From: Caulobacteraceae bacterium
GTDB lineage: Bacteria; Pseudomonadota; Alphaproteobacteria; Caulobacterales; Caulobacteraceae
NCBI GenBank assembly: GCA_013815405.1
Contig: JACDGF010000048.1
Coordinates: 1 to 9,831 of the forward strand
Length of the DNA: 9,831 nt
Direction of reading: 5' to 3'
Shown: one piece after another, positions 1 through 7,252 of the stretch
Numbering within the stretch: position 1 is the stretch's first letter
How the letters are laid out: every line of letters begins with the position of its first letter
The notes under the pieces: model-generated
Seen by the model: only the letters and a program-made list of their open reading frames with translations
Database searches by the model: none
What the model was told of the DNA's origin: nothing
Made by a program: the position numbers and the translations under genes

Positions 1-1
1 C

Positions 2-486
2 GCCCGGCGCCTGCACGGCGGCGGACAGGAGCGCGGCCGGCGGGCCGGCACCGAAAACCTGCCCGGCATCGCCGGCTTCGGCGCCGCGACTCGCGCCGCC
101 CTGGAAGACCTTCCGGCCTTGGCCGGTCAAAGCGTTTGGCGCGACGCCCTGGCCCGCGCGGTCTCGGCCATCGGCGCGGTGATCCTGGGCGAGCACGCGC
201 CGCGCTTGCCGCAGACCCTGTGTTTCGCGCTTCCGGGCTTTGCTTCGGACCTGCAGGTGATGGCGATGGATCTGGCGGGCGTGATGATCAGCGCCGGCGC
301 GGCCTGTTCATCGGGCAAGGTCAAGCCGAGCGGGGTGATCGAGGCCATGGGGCGGCGCGATCTGGCCCCCTTTGGGGTGCGCGTGAGTGGCGGATGGGCT
401 TCCACGGGCGCCGATTGGGCCCGTTGCGGTCAGGTTTGGCTCGAGGCGGCCCAGCGCGGCGCGGTTCGGCGGCGGGAGTTCGCCTG

Positions 487-487
<1 letters not shown>
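2..487 (+). CDS. NifS/IscS-like class I cysteine desulfurase, C-terminal part (5' end outside window)
   Basis: This PLP-dependent enzyme releases sulfur from L-cysteine as an enzyme-bound persulfide for Fe-S cluster assembly. The frame is open from base 2 to the TGA at 485-487, giving 161 residues of what is normally a protein of about 370-400, so the N-terminal PLP domain and its lysine lie off the window. Visible family marks are the [14 protein letters not shown] stretch near the start of the fragment and the persulfide loop [14 protein letters not shown]. Its catalytic Cys codon is at 305-307, followed by the helix GVIEAMG. The loop belongs to the class I (NifS/IscS) type, unlike the SufS encoded later in the operon. 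The stop overlaps the sufB start by one base (TGATG), which supports co-translation. A TTG at 119 is open in the same frame, but starting there would drop the conserved GGGQERG region, so it is not the real start. Whether to call it NifS, IscS or an IscS-like SUF desulfurase cannot be settled here. Confidence 0.93.
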
Positions 488-1949
<1,462 letters not shown>

Positions 1950-1953
<4 letters not shown>

Positions 1954-2321
1954 CCCTTCAGGCCATCGACCATGTGCAACTGGCGATCCCCAGCGGCGGG
2001 GAAGAGGCGGCGCGGGGTTTCTACGGCGGCCTGCTGGGCCTCGCCGAACAGGCCAAGCCGCCGGGCATGGCCAAGCGGGGCGGCTGCTGGTTCGAGAGCG
2101 CGGACGTAAAGGTGCACTGCGGGGTCGAGGATCCCTTCCGGCCAGCCCGCAAGGCCCACATCGCCTTTCGCGTCGAGGACGTTCAAGCCCTGGCGGGCCG
2201 CGCGCGGGACGCCGGCTTCGAAGTGACGGACGATCGCGCGCTGCCCGGTCACGAGCGCGTGTTCATCTTCGACCCCTTCGGCAATCGCCTGGAGTTTCTG
2301 CGACCACTGGAGCTCGGGTAA
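1950..2321 (+). CDS. Small glyoxalase/VOC-superfamily protein within the suf operon
   Basis: This 123-residue protein has the vicinal oxygen chelate fold, built from two beta-alpha-beta-beta-beta modules. The first module starts IDHVQLAIP (residues 6-14), followed by a helix ending in YGGLLGL. The second starts [10 protein letters not shown] (68-77) and closes with [15 protein letters not shown] (105-119). His8, His70 and Glu115 fall where VOC enzymes place metal ligands, so a bound divalent metal is plausible. One chain probably forms the active site as a homodimer. The substrate cannot be read from sequence: glyoxalase, dioxygenase, fosfomycin-type transferase and non-catalytic roles all remain possible. 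The ATG at 1950 overlaps the sufB stop (ATGA) and has a strong GGAGGGG at 1935-1941, eight bases upstream, so it is probably well translated. It lies 16 bases before sufC. Its codon use resembles its neighbours and shows no sign of recent insertion. The VOC assignment is firm; any link to Fe-S assembly is inferred from position only. Confidence 0.93.
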
Positions 2322-2337
2322 ATCGCAAGTGGCCCCA

Positions 2338-3087
2338 ATGCTTTCCATCAAGAACCTCTATGTCGCCATCGACGGCAAGCCGATCCTCGACGGCCTGAGC
2401 CTCGATGTGCCCGCCGGCGAGGTGCACGCCGTCATGGGCCCCAACGGGGCGGGTAAGTCCACGCTGTCCTATGCGCTTGCGGGCCGGCCGGGGTATGAGA
2501 CTGCCGCCGGTTCCGTGACCCTGGACGGCGAGGATCTGCTCGCCCTGGAAGCCAATGAGCGGGCCGCCCGGGGCGTTTTCCTGTCGTTCCAATACCCCAC
2601 GGAGATCCCCGGCGTGCCGGCCCTCACCTTCATCCGAACGGCGATGAACGCCCAGCGCCGGGCCCGCGGCGAGGCGGAGATTTCCGCGCCGGAATTCCTG
2701 CGTCTGGCGCGGGCCAAGGCCGCCACGCTGAAGATCGATTTCGACATGCTCAAGCGCGCCCTCAACGTCGGCTTCTCCGGGGGCGAGAAGAAACGCATGG
2801 AAATCCTTCAAATGGCGATGATATCGCCGCGCTTCGCCATCCTGGACGAGACCGATTCCGGGCTCGACATCGACGCCCTGCGTATCGTCGCCGACGGCGT
2901 GAACGCGATGCGCTCGGCCGATCGCGCCATGCTGGTTATAACCCACTACCAGCGCCTTCTCGACCACATCCGCCCCGATAGGGTCCATGTCCTCGCCGCG
3001 GGACGCATCGTTGCTTCGGGGGGCCCGGAACTGGCCCACGCGCTGGAGCGCGAGGGCTATGACAAATACGCCAAGGCCGCCGCATGA
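2338..3087 (+). CDS. sufC: Fe-S cluster assembly ATPase SufC
   Basis: SufC is the ABC-type ATPase of the SufBC2D scaffold. It is soluble, and its ATP-driven dimerisation remodels SufB-SufD. The 249-residue product is nearly the length of E. coli SufC (248). Walker A is GPNGAGKST at 34-42, with the lysine at 40. The Q-loop is Gln85 in LSFQYP, and the ABC signature is FSGGEKKR at 146-153. Walker B ends in Asp170, followed by catalytic Glu171 (AILDETDSGLD). The switch histidine is His203 in ITHYQRLL. The LDETDSGLDIDAL wording is typical of SufC rather than transporter ATPases. I chose the ATG at 2338 because MLSIKNLYV is the usual SufC beginning. A GTG at 2329 would add only three residues. The Shine-Dalgarno sequence is weak. 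The gene overlaps sufD by four bases (ATGA). Confidence 0.98.
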   Translation: MLSIKNLYVAIDGKPILDGLSLDVPAGEVHAVMGPNGAGKSTLSYALAGRPGYETAAGSVTLDGEDLLALEANERAARGVFLSFQYPTEIPGVPALTFIRTAMNAQRRARGEAEISAPEFLRLARAKAATLKIDFDMLKRALNVGFSGGEKKRMEILQMAMISPRFAILDETDSGLDIDALRIVADGVNAMRSADRAMLVITHYQRLLDHIRPDRVHVLAAGRIVASGGPELAHALEREGYDKYAKAAA

Positions 3088-4124
3088 GCCTGGCGCGCGC
3101 CATCGAGACGGGCGACCTGGCTCAGCTGCCCTCGCGCCGCGACGAGGATTGGCGGTGGACGGACTTGCGCGGCCTTCTCCGCGTCCTGCCGCCGCCCTCG
3201 CCCCCGCATGTCGGATGGGCGGCGCCCGGCCCCTTCGCCGGGCTGGCTGGGCGGGAGGTGAAGATCGTCAACGGGCGCGGACCGGGAGGGATCACGGTTC
3301 CTGCCGGCGAACGGCATACCGTCGCCTTGCGGTTCATCGCCGCCCCCGACGCGGGCGCCCACGCCGCGCGCCTTGCCATCGAGATCGAGGACGGCGCGGA
3401 GCTTGTTCTTCTGGAGAGTTACGAGGGCGTCGGGGAGGGCTATGTCGCGCAGGTCGACCTGCGGATCCGGTTGGGCGCCGGTGCGCGGCTCGAACGCATC
3501 GTGATGACCCGCGATTCTCCGGACTCGGTGTCGGTGTCCAAAACGGAGGCGACCTTGGGGCCGGCGGCCGCGCTCGCCCAGACCGTCCTCGCCGCCGGGG
3601 CCAGGCGCCAGCGGACCGAGACCCGGGTCAGCCATCCGGGGGCCGGCGGCGCCTCGGTCCGGCTCGACGGCCTCTATGTGCTGGACGGCAAGCGCCACGC
3701 CGACATCACCACGGTGGTGACCCACGACGGAGTCGACGGCGCCACCGATCAACTGACCAAGGGGGTCGCGCGGGATCAGGCGCGCGGTGTGTTTCAGGGA
3801 CGCATCGTCGTCTCGCCAGGGGCGGACAGGACCGATGCCCGGATGGGCCACCATGCCCTCCTGCTGTCCGACCGCGCGGAGGTCGACGCCAAGCCGGAGC
3901 TGGAGATATACGCCGACGACGTCGTCTGCGCCCATGGAAACACGGTGGGGGCCCTGGACGAGGAAGGCCTGTTCTACGCCAAGCAGCGCGGCATTCCGGA
4001 CGCCGAGGCGCGGGCCATGCTCACGGAGGCCTTCCTCGGTGAAGTGGTGGACCGGATCGGTCACGAGGGCGCCCGCGAAGTCGCCCGTACCTGGGTCGCC
4101 AAACAGCTAGGGGCGGCGTCATGA
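3084..4124 (+). CDS. sufD: Fe-S cluster assembly scaffold subunit SufD
   Basis: SufD is the SufB paralogue that completes the SufBC2D scaffold and is implicated in iron entry. The product has 346 residues, shorter than E. coli SufD (423), with a reduced N-terminal region that starts MSLARAIETGDLAQLPSRRDED. The tryptophan-rich EDWRWTDLR segment (21-29) is typical. The beta-helix core has GLYVLDGKRHADITT (196-210) and GVFQGRIVV (235-243). The end carries HHALLLSDRAEVDAKPELEI (256-275), YADDVVCAHG and LFYAKQRGIP. His284 in the CAHG stretch corresponds, by memory, to E. coli SufD His360, the residue working with the SufB cysteine. The start overlaps the sufC stop (ATGA) with a modest AAGG seven bases upstream; the stop overlaps the sufS start in the same way. 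The short length looks natural rather than a truncation, because both the start context and the C-terminal domain are intact. Confidence 0.96.
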   Translation: MSLARAIETGDLAQLPSRRDEDWRWTDLRGLLRVLPPPSPPHVGWAAPGPFAGLAGREVKIVNGRGPGGITVPAGERHTVALRFIAAPDAGAHAARLAIEIEDGAELVLLESYEGVGEGYVAQVDLRIRLGAGARLERIVMTRDSPDSVSVSKTEATLGPAAALAQTVLAAGARRQRTETRVSHPGAGGASVRLDGLYVLDGKRHADITTVVTHDGVDGATDQLTKGVARDQARGVFQGRIVVSPGADRTDARMGHHALLLSDRAEVDAKPELEIYADDVVCAHGNTVGALDEEGLFYAKQRGIPDAEARAMLTEAFLGEVVDRIGHEGAREVARTWVAKQLGAAS

Positions 4125-5338
4125 GCTTCGACGTCCAGGCGGCGAGAGCCGAGTTCCCGATCCTCCAGCGCCAGGTGAACGGCTGGCCGCTGATCTATCT
4201 CGACAGCGCCGCTTCCGCCCAGAAGCCGCGCGCGGTCACGCGGGCGATGACCGGCGCCGTGGAAGGCGCCTACGCCAATGTCCACCGCGGCCTGCATACC
4301 CTCGCCAACGAAACCACCGCCGCCTACGAGGGCGCGCGCGAAACCGTGCGCCGGCTGATCAACGCCGCGAGCGCCTCGGAAATCGTCTTCACCAAGGGCG
4401 CCACCGAGGCCATAAACCTGGTCGCCGCCGCCTGGGGCCGCTCGCTGAAGGCGGGCGACGAAATTGTGCTCACGCAGATGGAGCACCACGCCAACATCGT
4501 CCCCTGGCACTTCCTGCGCGAGCGGCAGGGCGTCGTCCTGCGCTTCGTGCCAGTCACCGACGACGGGCGTTTGGACCTCGAGGCCTACCGCTCGCTTTTG
4601 GGGCCCAGGACCCGGTTGGTCGCCGTCGGCCATATGTCCAACGTCCTAGGCACGGTCAATCCAGTCGCCGAGATGATCGCGCAGGCCCATGCCGCCGGCG
4701 CGCTGAGCCTGGTCGACGGGGCCCAGGCGGTGGTCCACGGCCGAGTGGACGTGCAGGCTCTCGACGCCGATTTCTACGTCTTTTCCGGCCACAAGCTCTA
4801 TGGGCCGACGGGGATCGGCGCCCTCTACGGTAAGGCCGACCTGCTCGCCGCCATGCCGCCCTGGCAGGGCGGGGGCGAAATGATCGAAACGGTTACTCTC
4901 GAGGCTGTAGGCTACACCGACCCGCCGCACCGGTTCGAGGCCGGCACGCCCCCGATCCTGGAGGCCATCGGCCTGGCCGGCGCCATCGGCTGGCTGGAGA
5001 GCCTGGACCGCGACGCGGTCGCCGCGCACGAACAGGGCCTCTACGCGCGGGTGAAGGAGCGCCTCAACGGCGCCAACTGGCTCACCGAGATCGGGACCGC
5101 GCCCGGCAAGGGGGCCATCTTCGCCTTCAACATCGAAGGCGCCCACGCCCACGACGTCGCCCAGATCCTCGACCGCCAGGGCGTCGCCGTGCGCGCCGGA
5201 GCCCACTGCGCCGAACCCCTGATGCGAAGATTTGGCGTGACGTCGAGCGCGCGGGCTTCCTTCGCCCTATATAACACCCTCGACGAGGCCGATTCCTTCG
5301 TCGACGCCCTCGTCAAGACCCGGACCTTCTTCTCGTGA
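4121..5338 (+). CDS. sufS: SufS-type (class II) cysteine desulfurase
   Basis: SufS is a PLP-dependent desulfurase (or selenocysteine lyase) that takes sulfur from cysteine for the SUF scaffold, normally passing it to a SufE or SufU partner. The 405-residue length is standard. Visible residues are DSAASAQKP (28-36), NVHRGLHTLA (53-62), MEHHANIVPW with His122/His123 stacking on PLP, and VDGAQAVVHG with the cofactor Asp199. The PLP lysine is Lys225 in FSGHKLYGPTG. The persulfide cysteine is Cys363 in VRAGAHCAEPLM, followed by Arg378 in SSARASFALYNT, which binds the substrate carboxylate. The short Cys loop marks it as class II, distinct from the class I enzyme at the left edge. AGGGG at 4109-4113 lies seven bases before the ATG, which overlaps the sufD stop by four bases. 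No sufE or sufU is next to it in this window. Confidence 0.98.
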   Translation: MSFDVQAARAEFPILQRQVNGWPLIYLDSAASAQKPRAVTRAMTGAVEGAYANVHRGLHTLANETTAAYEGARETVRRLINAASASEIVFTKGATEAINLVAAAWGRSLKAGDEIVLTQMEHHANIVPWHFLRERQGVVLRFVPVTDDGRLDLEAYRSLLGPRTRLVAVGHMSNVLGTVNPVAEMIAQAHAAGALSLVDGAQAVVHGRVDVQALDADFYVFSGHKLYGPTGIGALYGKADLLAAMPPWQGGGEMIETVTLEAVGYTDPPHRFEAGTPPILEAIGLAGAIGWLESLDRDAVAAHEQGLYARVKERLNGANWLTEIGTAPGKGAIFAFNIEGAHAHDVAQILDRQGVAVRAGAHCAEPLMRRFGVTSSARASFALYNTLDEADSFVDALVKTRTFFS

Positions 5339-5700
5339 TGGACGCCGCCGCCCCGATCCCCGAAACCGCGACCAGCGCGCTGTCGCAGGCAGAGTTGGAT
5401 ACGCTGACCGACAGGCTGATCGAACAGCTCAAGACGGTGTTCGATCCGGAAATCCCGGTGGACATCTATGAGCTCGGCCTGATTTACAAGGTAGACGTTT
5501 CCGACGAACGGGCTGTGGCCATCGACATGACCCTGACCGCCCCCGGCTGCCCGGTGGCCGGCGAAATGCCCGGCTGGGTCCACGACGCCGTGGTCCAGAT
5601 CCCCGAGGTGACCGCCTGCACCGTGAACCTGACCTTCGAGCCGCCTTGGGACCCTTCGCTGATGTCCGACGAGGCCAAGATCGAACTGAACATGTTCTAG
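5338..5700 (+). CDS. sufT: SUF-associated DUF59/MIP18-family protein (SufT-like)
   Basis: This 120-residue protein belongs to the MIP18/DUF59 family of small factors that assist Fe-S cluster maturation or transfer to client proteins. It often ends bacterial suf operons. After a variable N-terminus of about 20 residues come LKTVFDPEIPVDIYELGLIY (31-50), DMTLTAPGCPVAGEMPGWV (63-81) and NLTFEPPWDPSLMSDEAK (97-114). The DPE and EPPWDP motifs and Cys71 in the APGC turn are the family hallmarks; the cysteine is the likely metal or cluster contact. I take the ATG at 5338, which shares its A with the sufS TGA. A GTG at 5335, also in frame, would add one residue and overlap by four bases. No Shine-Dalgarno sequence precedes either start (the upstream run is CTTCTTCTC), so translation probably depends on ribosomes finishing sufS. 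The symbol sufT follows usage for DUF59 proteins and is less certain than the family. Confidence 0.92.
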   Translation: MDAAAPIPETATSALSQAELDTLTDRLIEQLKTVFDPEIPVDIYELGLIYKVDVSDERAVAIDMTLTAPGCPVAGEMPGWVHDAVVQIPEVTACTVNLTFEPPWDPSLMSDEAKIELNMF

Positions 5701-5704
5701 AGCC

Positions 5705-6091
5705 ATGCAAGCCGAAATCCAGCTTCGCCCGCGCCGCCCGCGCCCCCAGGTCGTCACCTTGAGCGACGCCGCCGCCGCGCGGGTGCGCGAGATCATGGAC
5801 CGCGCGGAAAAGCCCTACGCGGGCCTGCGCGTCGGGGTGAAGAACGGGGGCTGCGCCGGTCAGGAATACGTCCTGGACTACGCCGCCGCCGCCGATCCCG
5901 GGGACGAGGTGGTGGTGGACAAGGGCGTCACCATCCTCATAGAACCCAAGGCAGTGCTGTTCCTGATCGGCACTGAGATCGACTACGAGGTCACCCGCCT
6001 CGCCTCCAAGTTCGTCTTCCGCAACCCCAACCAGACGGATGCGTGCGGGTGCGGGGAAAGCGTGACGATTCAGCCGGCGGCGGCAGATTGA
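5705..6091 (+). CDS. sufA: A-type Fe-S carrier protein (SufA/IscA/HesB family)
   Basis: A-type carriers accept newly built clusters (or iron) from the scaffold and hand them to apo-proteins in the cytosol. The product is 128 residues, slightly longer than the usual 105-120 because of a basic, proline-rich N-terminus (LRPRRPRPQ, 7-15). The core begins VVTLSDAAAARVREIM. The three ligand cysteines are present: Cys50 in KNGGCAGQEY, then Cys114 and Cys116 in DACGCGESV near the end. The first-cysteine context GGCAGQEY differs from the SGCSG form of E. coli IscA/SufA. The ATG lies four bases after the preceding TAG, with no clear ribosome binding site. It is the last gene of the suf run, so sufA is the natural name, but ErpA- or IscA-like function cannot be excluded from sequence alone. 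Confidence 0.93.
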   Translation: MQAEIQLRPRRPRPQVVTLSDAAAARVREIMDRAEKPYAGLRVGVKNGGCAGQEYVLDYAAAADPGDEVVVDKGVTILIEPKAVLFLIGTEIDYEVTRLASKFVFRNPNQTDACGCGESVTIQPAAAD

Positions 6092-6221
6092 AACTCAAGT
6101 GGGCCGCCTTCGCGATGGCCGCACCTCTACGAGATCTCTTAGGTCCGTGGGTAGACTCTGGGTGACACTCCATTGGACGACGAGAGCATCGTGTCGCGAG
6201 ACCATCCTCCAAGTGCCCATC

Positions 6222-6246
6222 ATCACCGGGCGTCAGTCCCGGTGAT
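6222..6246. repeat. REP-like hairpin, left copy
   Basis: ATCACCGGG (6222-6230) and CCCGGTGAT (6238-6246) form a perfect 9-bp stem around the 7-base loop CGTCAGT. The 3' flank CCATG (6247-6251) also recurs next to the second copy. The element is the inverse of the hairpin at 6308-6332, with the same loop. It probably belongs to a dispersed intergenic palindrome family; that is inference, since only one locus is visible. Confidence 0.75.
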
Positions 6247-6307
6247 CCATGCGCCTTCCATCGGGTGGCCGCGCCGAGCACGGCCGTGGCTGGCCTCGAG
6301 TTCATGG

Positions 6308-6332
6308 ATGGCCGGGACTGACGCCCGGCCAT
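6308..6332. repeat. REP-like hairpin, right copy (inverted)
   Basis: ATGGCCGGG (6308-6316) and CCCGGCCAT (6324-6332) form a perfect 9-bp stem around the loop ACTGACG, the reverse complement of the left copy's loop. CATGG (6303-6307) mirrors the left copy's flank. Together the two copies form a 26-base inverted repeat (6226-6251 with 6303-6328) with two mismatches and a spacer of about 51 bases. The hairpin ends 19 bases past the stop codon of the - strand hydratase, so it could affect the 3' end of that transcript, though no U-tract follows it. Confidence 0.75.
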
Positions 6333-6351
6333 GACGGTACTGCACGAGAGA

Positions 6352-7149
6352 TCACCGCCCCGCGAACTTCGCCGGCCGCTTCTGCAGGAACGCCGCGACC
6401 CCCTCGAGGAAATCGTCGGTCTTGCCGGCGATGGCCTGGGTGTCGCGTTCGGCGGCGAGCTGCTCGGCCCAGGCCGCGTCCAGGCTTTGCCACATCAGCC
6501 TTCGAATGAGACCCAGCGCCTTGGGCCCCGCGGCCAGTTCCGCCGCAATCTTGGTCGCCTCGGCCATCAGGGCGACGTCGGGGACGCAGCGGTTGATCAG
6601 GCCCCATTCCAGGGCCTTGGCGGCGGGTACGCGTTCGCCCAACAGGGCCATCTCCATGGCCCTGGCGCGGCCGATCAGGCGGGGCAGCAGATAGGTCGAG
6701 CCGCCGTCGGGGACCAAGCCGATGCGGCGGAAGGCTTGCAGGAAATAGGCGCTTTCGGCCGCTACCACCATGTCGCCCATTAGCGCCAGGGAGCAGCCGA
6801 CGCCAGCCGCCGCGCCGTTCACCGCCGTGACGATCGGCATGGGCAAGTCGCGCAAGAGGGTGATGAAGGGGTTGTAGTGGGATTCGAGGGCCGATCCGGC
6901 GTCGGGCCTGCCGTCGCTCCCAGGGAGCCGCGCCGCCGCGCCGCCGCCGGAAAGGTTCGCACCGGAGCAGAAGCCGCGCCCTTCGCCGGTCAGGATCACC
7001 GCCCGGGCGTCACCCTTGGCCACCGCCCCGAAGGCGTCGGCGAGTTCCACCACCATGTCCAGGCCGGCGGCGTTCATCGTGGCCGGGTCGGAGAGGGTGA
7101 TCGTCGCCACGCGCTCGGCGAACGACAGTCTCAGTTTCTTGTAGTCCAC
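6352..7149 (-). CDS. Enoyl-CoA hydratase/isomerase family protein, PaaG-like
   Basis: This crotonase-fold enzyme acts on an acyl-CoA thioester, with hydration or double-bond/epoxide isomerisation as the likely chemistry. With the GTG start at 7149 it has 265 residues, the usual length. Oxyanion-hole segments are GRGFCSGANL (58-66) and NGAAAGVGCSLALMGD (111-126). The two glutamates of classical enoyl-CoA hydratase are replaced by Ser120 and Phe140. Asp148 in IGLVPDGGSTYLLPRL matches the catalytic Asp pattern of PaaG and dienoyl-CoA isomerases. The end, LEGVAAFLQKRPAKFAGR, also resembles E. coli PaaG. An ATG at 7167 would add six residues, but those codons contain GGGAGG (7155-7160 complement) exactly five bases before the GTG, and starting at the GTG gives the family's normal N-terminus. 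No other phenylacetate genes are nearby, so I give no symbol; a general fatty-acid or aromatic-CoA isomerase role is equally possible. It is divergent from the aldehyde dehydrogenase gene. Confidence 0.93.
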   Translation of the reverse strand: MDYKKLRLSFAERVATITLSDPATMNAAGLDMVVELADAFGAVAKGDARAVILTGEGRGFCSGANLSGGGAAARLPGSDGRPDAGSALESHYNPFITLLRDLPMPIVTAVNGAAAGVGCSLALMGDMVVAAESAYFLQAFRRIGLVPDGGSTYLLPRLIGRARAMEMALLGERVPAAKALEWGLINRCVPDVALMAEATKIAAELAAGPKALGLIRRLMWQSLDAAWAEQLAAERDTQAIAGKTDDFLEGVAAFLQKRPAKFAGR

Positions 7150-7154
7150 GGCGG

Positions 7155-7160
7155 CCTCCC
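7155..7160 (-). promoter_or_regulatory. Shine-Dalgarno sequence deciding the hydratase start
   Basis: The complement reads GGGAGG, followed by five bases and then GTG at 7149-7147. It lies inside the first codons of the longer alternative frame from the ATG at 7167, which itself has no comparable site upstream. Confidence 0.7.
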
Positions 7161-7167
7161 GTTGCAT

Positions 7168-7240
7168 CTATCAGTCATTCTTACAACGGTGAGACGTTGC
7201 GGAACGCCAGGGATATCTGCCATCGTCGCGCTTCGCCTTG
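7168..7240. promoter_or_regulatory. Divergent intergenic region between hydratase and aldehyde dehydrogenase genes
   Basis: Both transcripts must start in or near this short, less GC-rich stretch, so it should hold two promoters. I cannot assign -35/-10 boxes with confidence. It contains CAACG (7184-7188) and CGTTG (7195-7199) as a short inverted repeat with a six-base spacer, and a further CGTTGC sits at 7160-7165. These could be an operator, but arms this short may be chance. Confidence 0.4.
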
Positions 7241-7248
7241 AAGGAAAG
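7241..7248 (+). promoter_or_regulatory. Shine-Dalgarno sequence of the aldehyde dehydrogenase gene
   Basis: AAGGAAAG ends four bases before the ATG at 7253, with its AAGGA core seven bases away. It supports that ATG over the in-frame TTG at 7238, which lies upstream of this site. Confidence 0.7.
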
Positions 7249-7252
7249 CGTC

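Larger units (their letters stand above)
6092..6351. other. Convergent intergenic region with REP-like hairpins
   Basis: These 260 bases lie between the sufA stop and the stop of the - strand hydratase gene. I find no credible coding frame in them: the short frames open here have no family features and no convincing ribosome binding site. The left half (6092-6220) shows no repeat or promoter I can support. The right half holds two facing hairpins, listed separately. No T-rich tract follows either hairpin on either strand, so a classical intrinsic terminator is not evident. Confidence 0.7.

Noticed and set aside
3057..4064. A 335-codon - strand frame and a 351-codon + strand frame overlapping sufD.
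   Set aside because: Both are shadow frames, rich in Arg, Gly and Pro, without motifs; sufD explains the region.
6079..6108. A possible terminator hairpin at the sufA stop: GGCGGC (6079-6084) with GCCGCC (6103-6108).
   Set aside because: The loop is long, the stem includes the last sufA codons, and only two T bases follow, so it does not meet intrinsic terminator criteria.
6249..6509. An 86-codon + strand frame running through the hairpin pair into the hydratase gene.
   Set aside because: It overlaps the conserved hydratase C-terminus and has no ribosome binding site or domain; it reads through structured repeat DNA.
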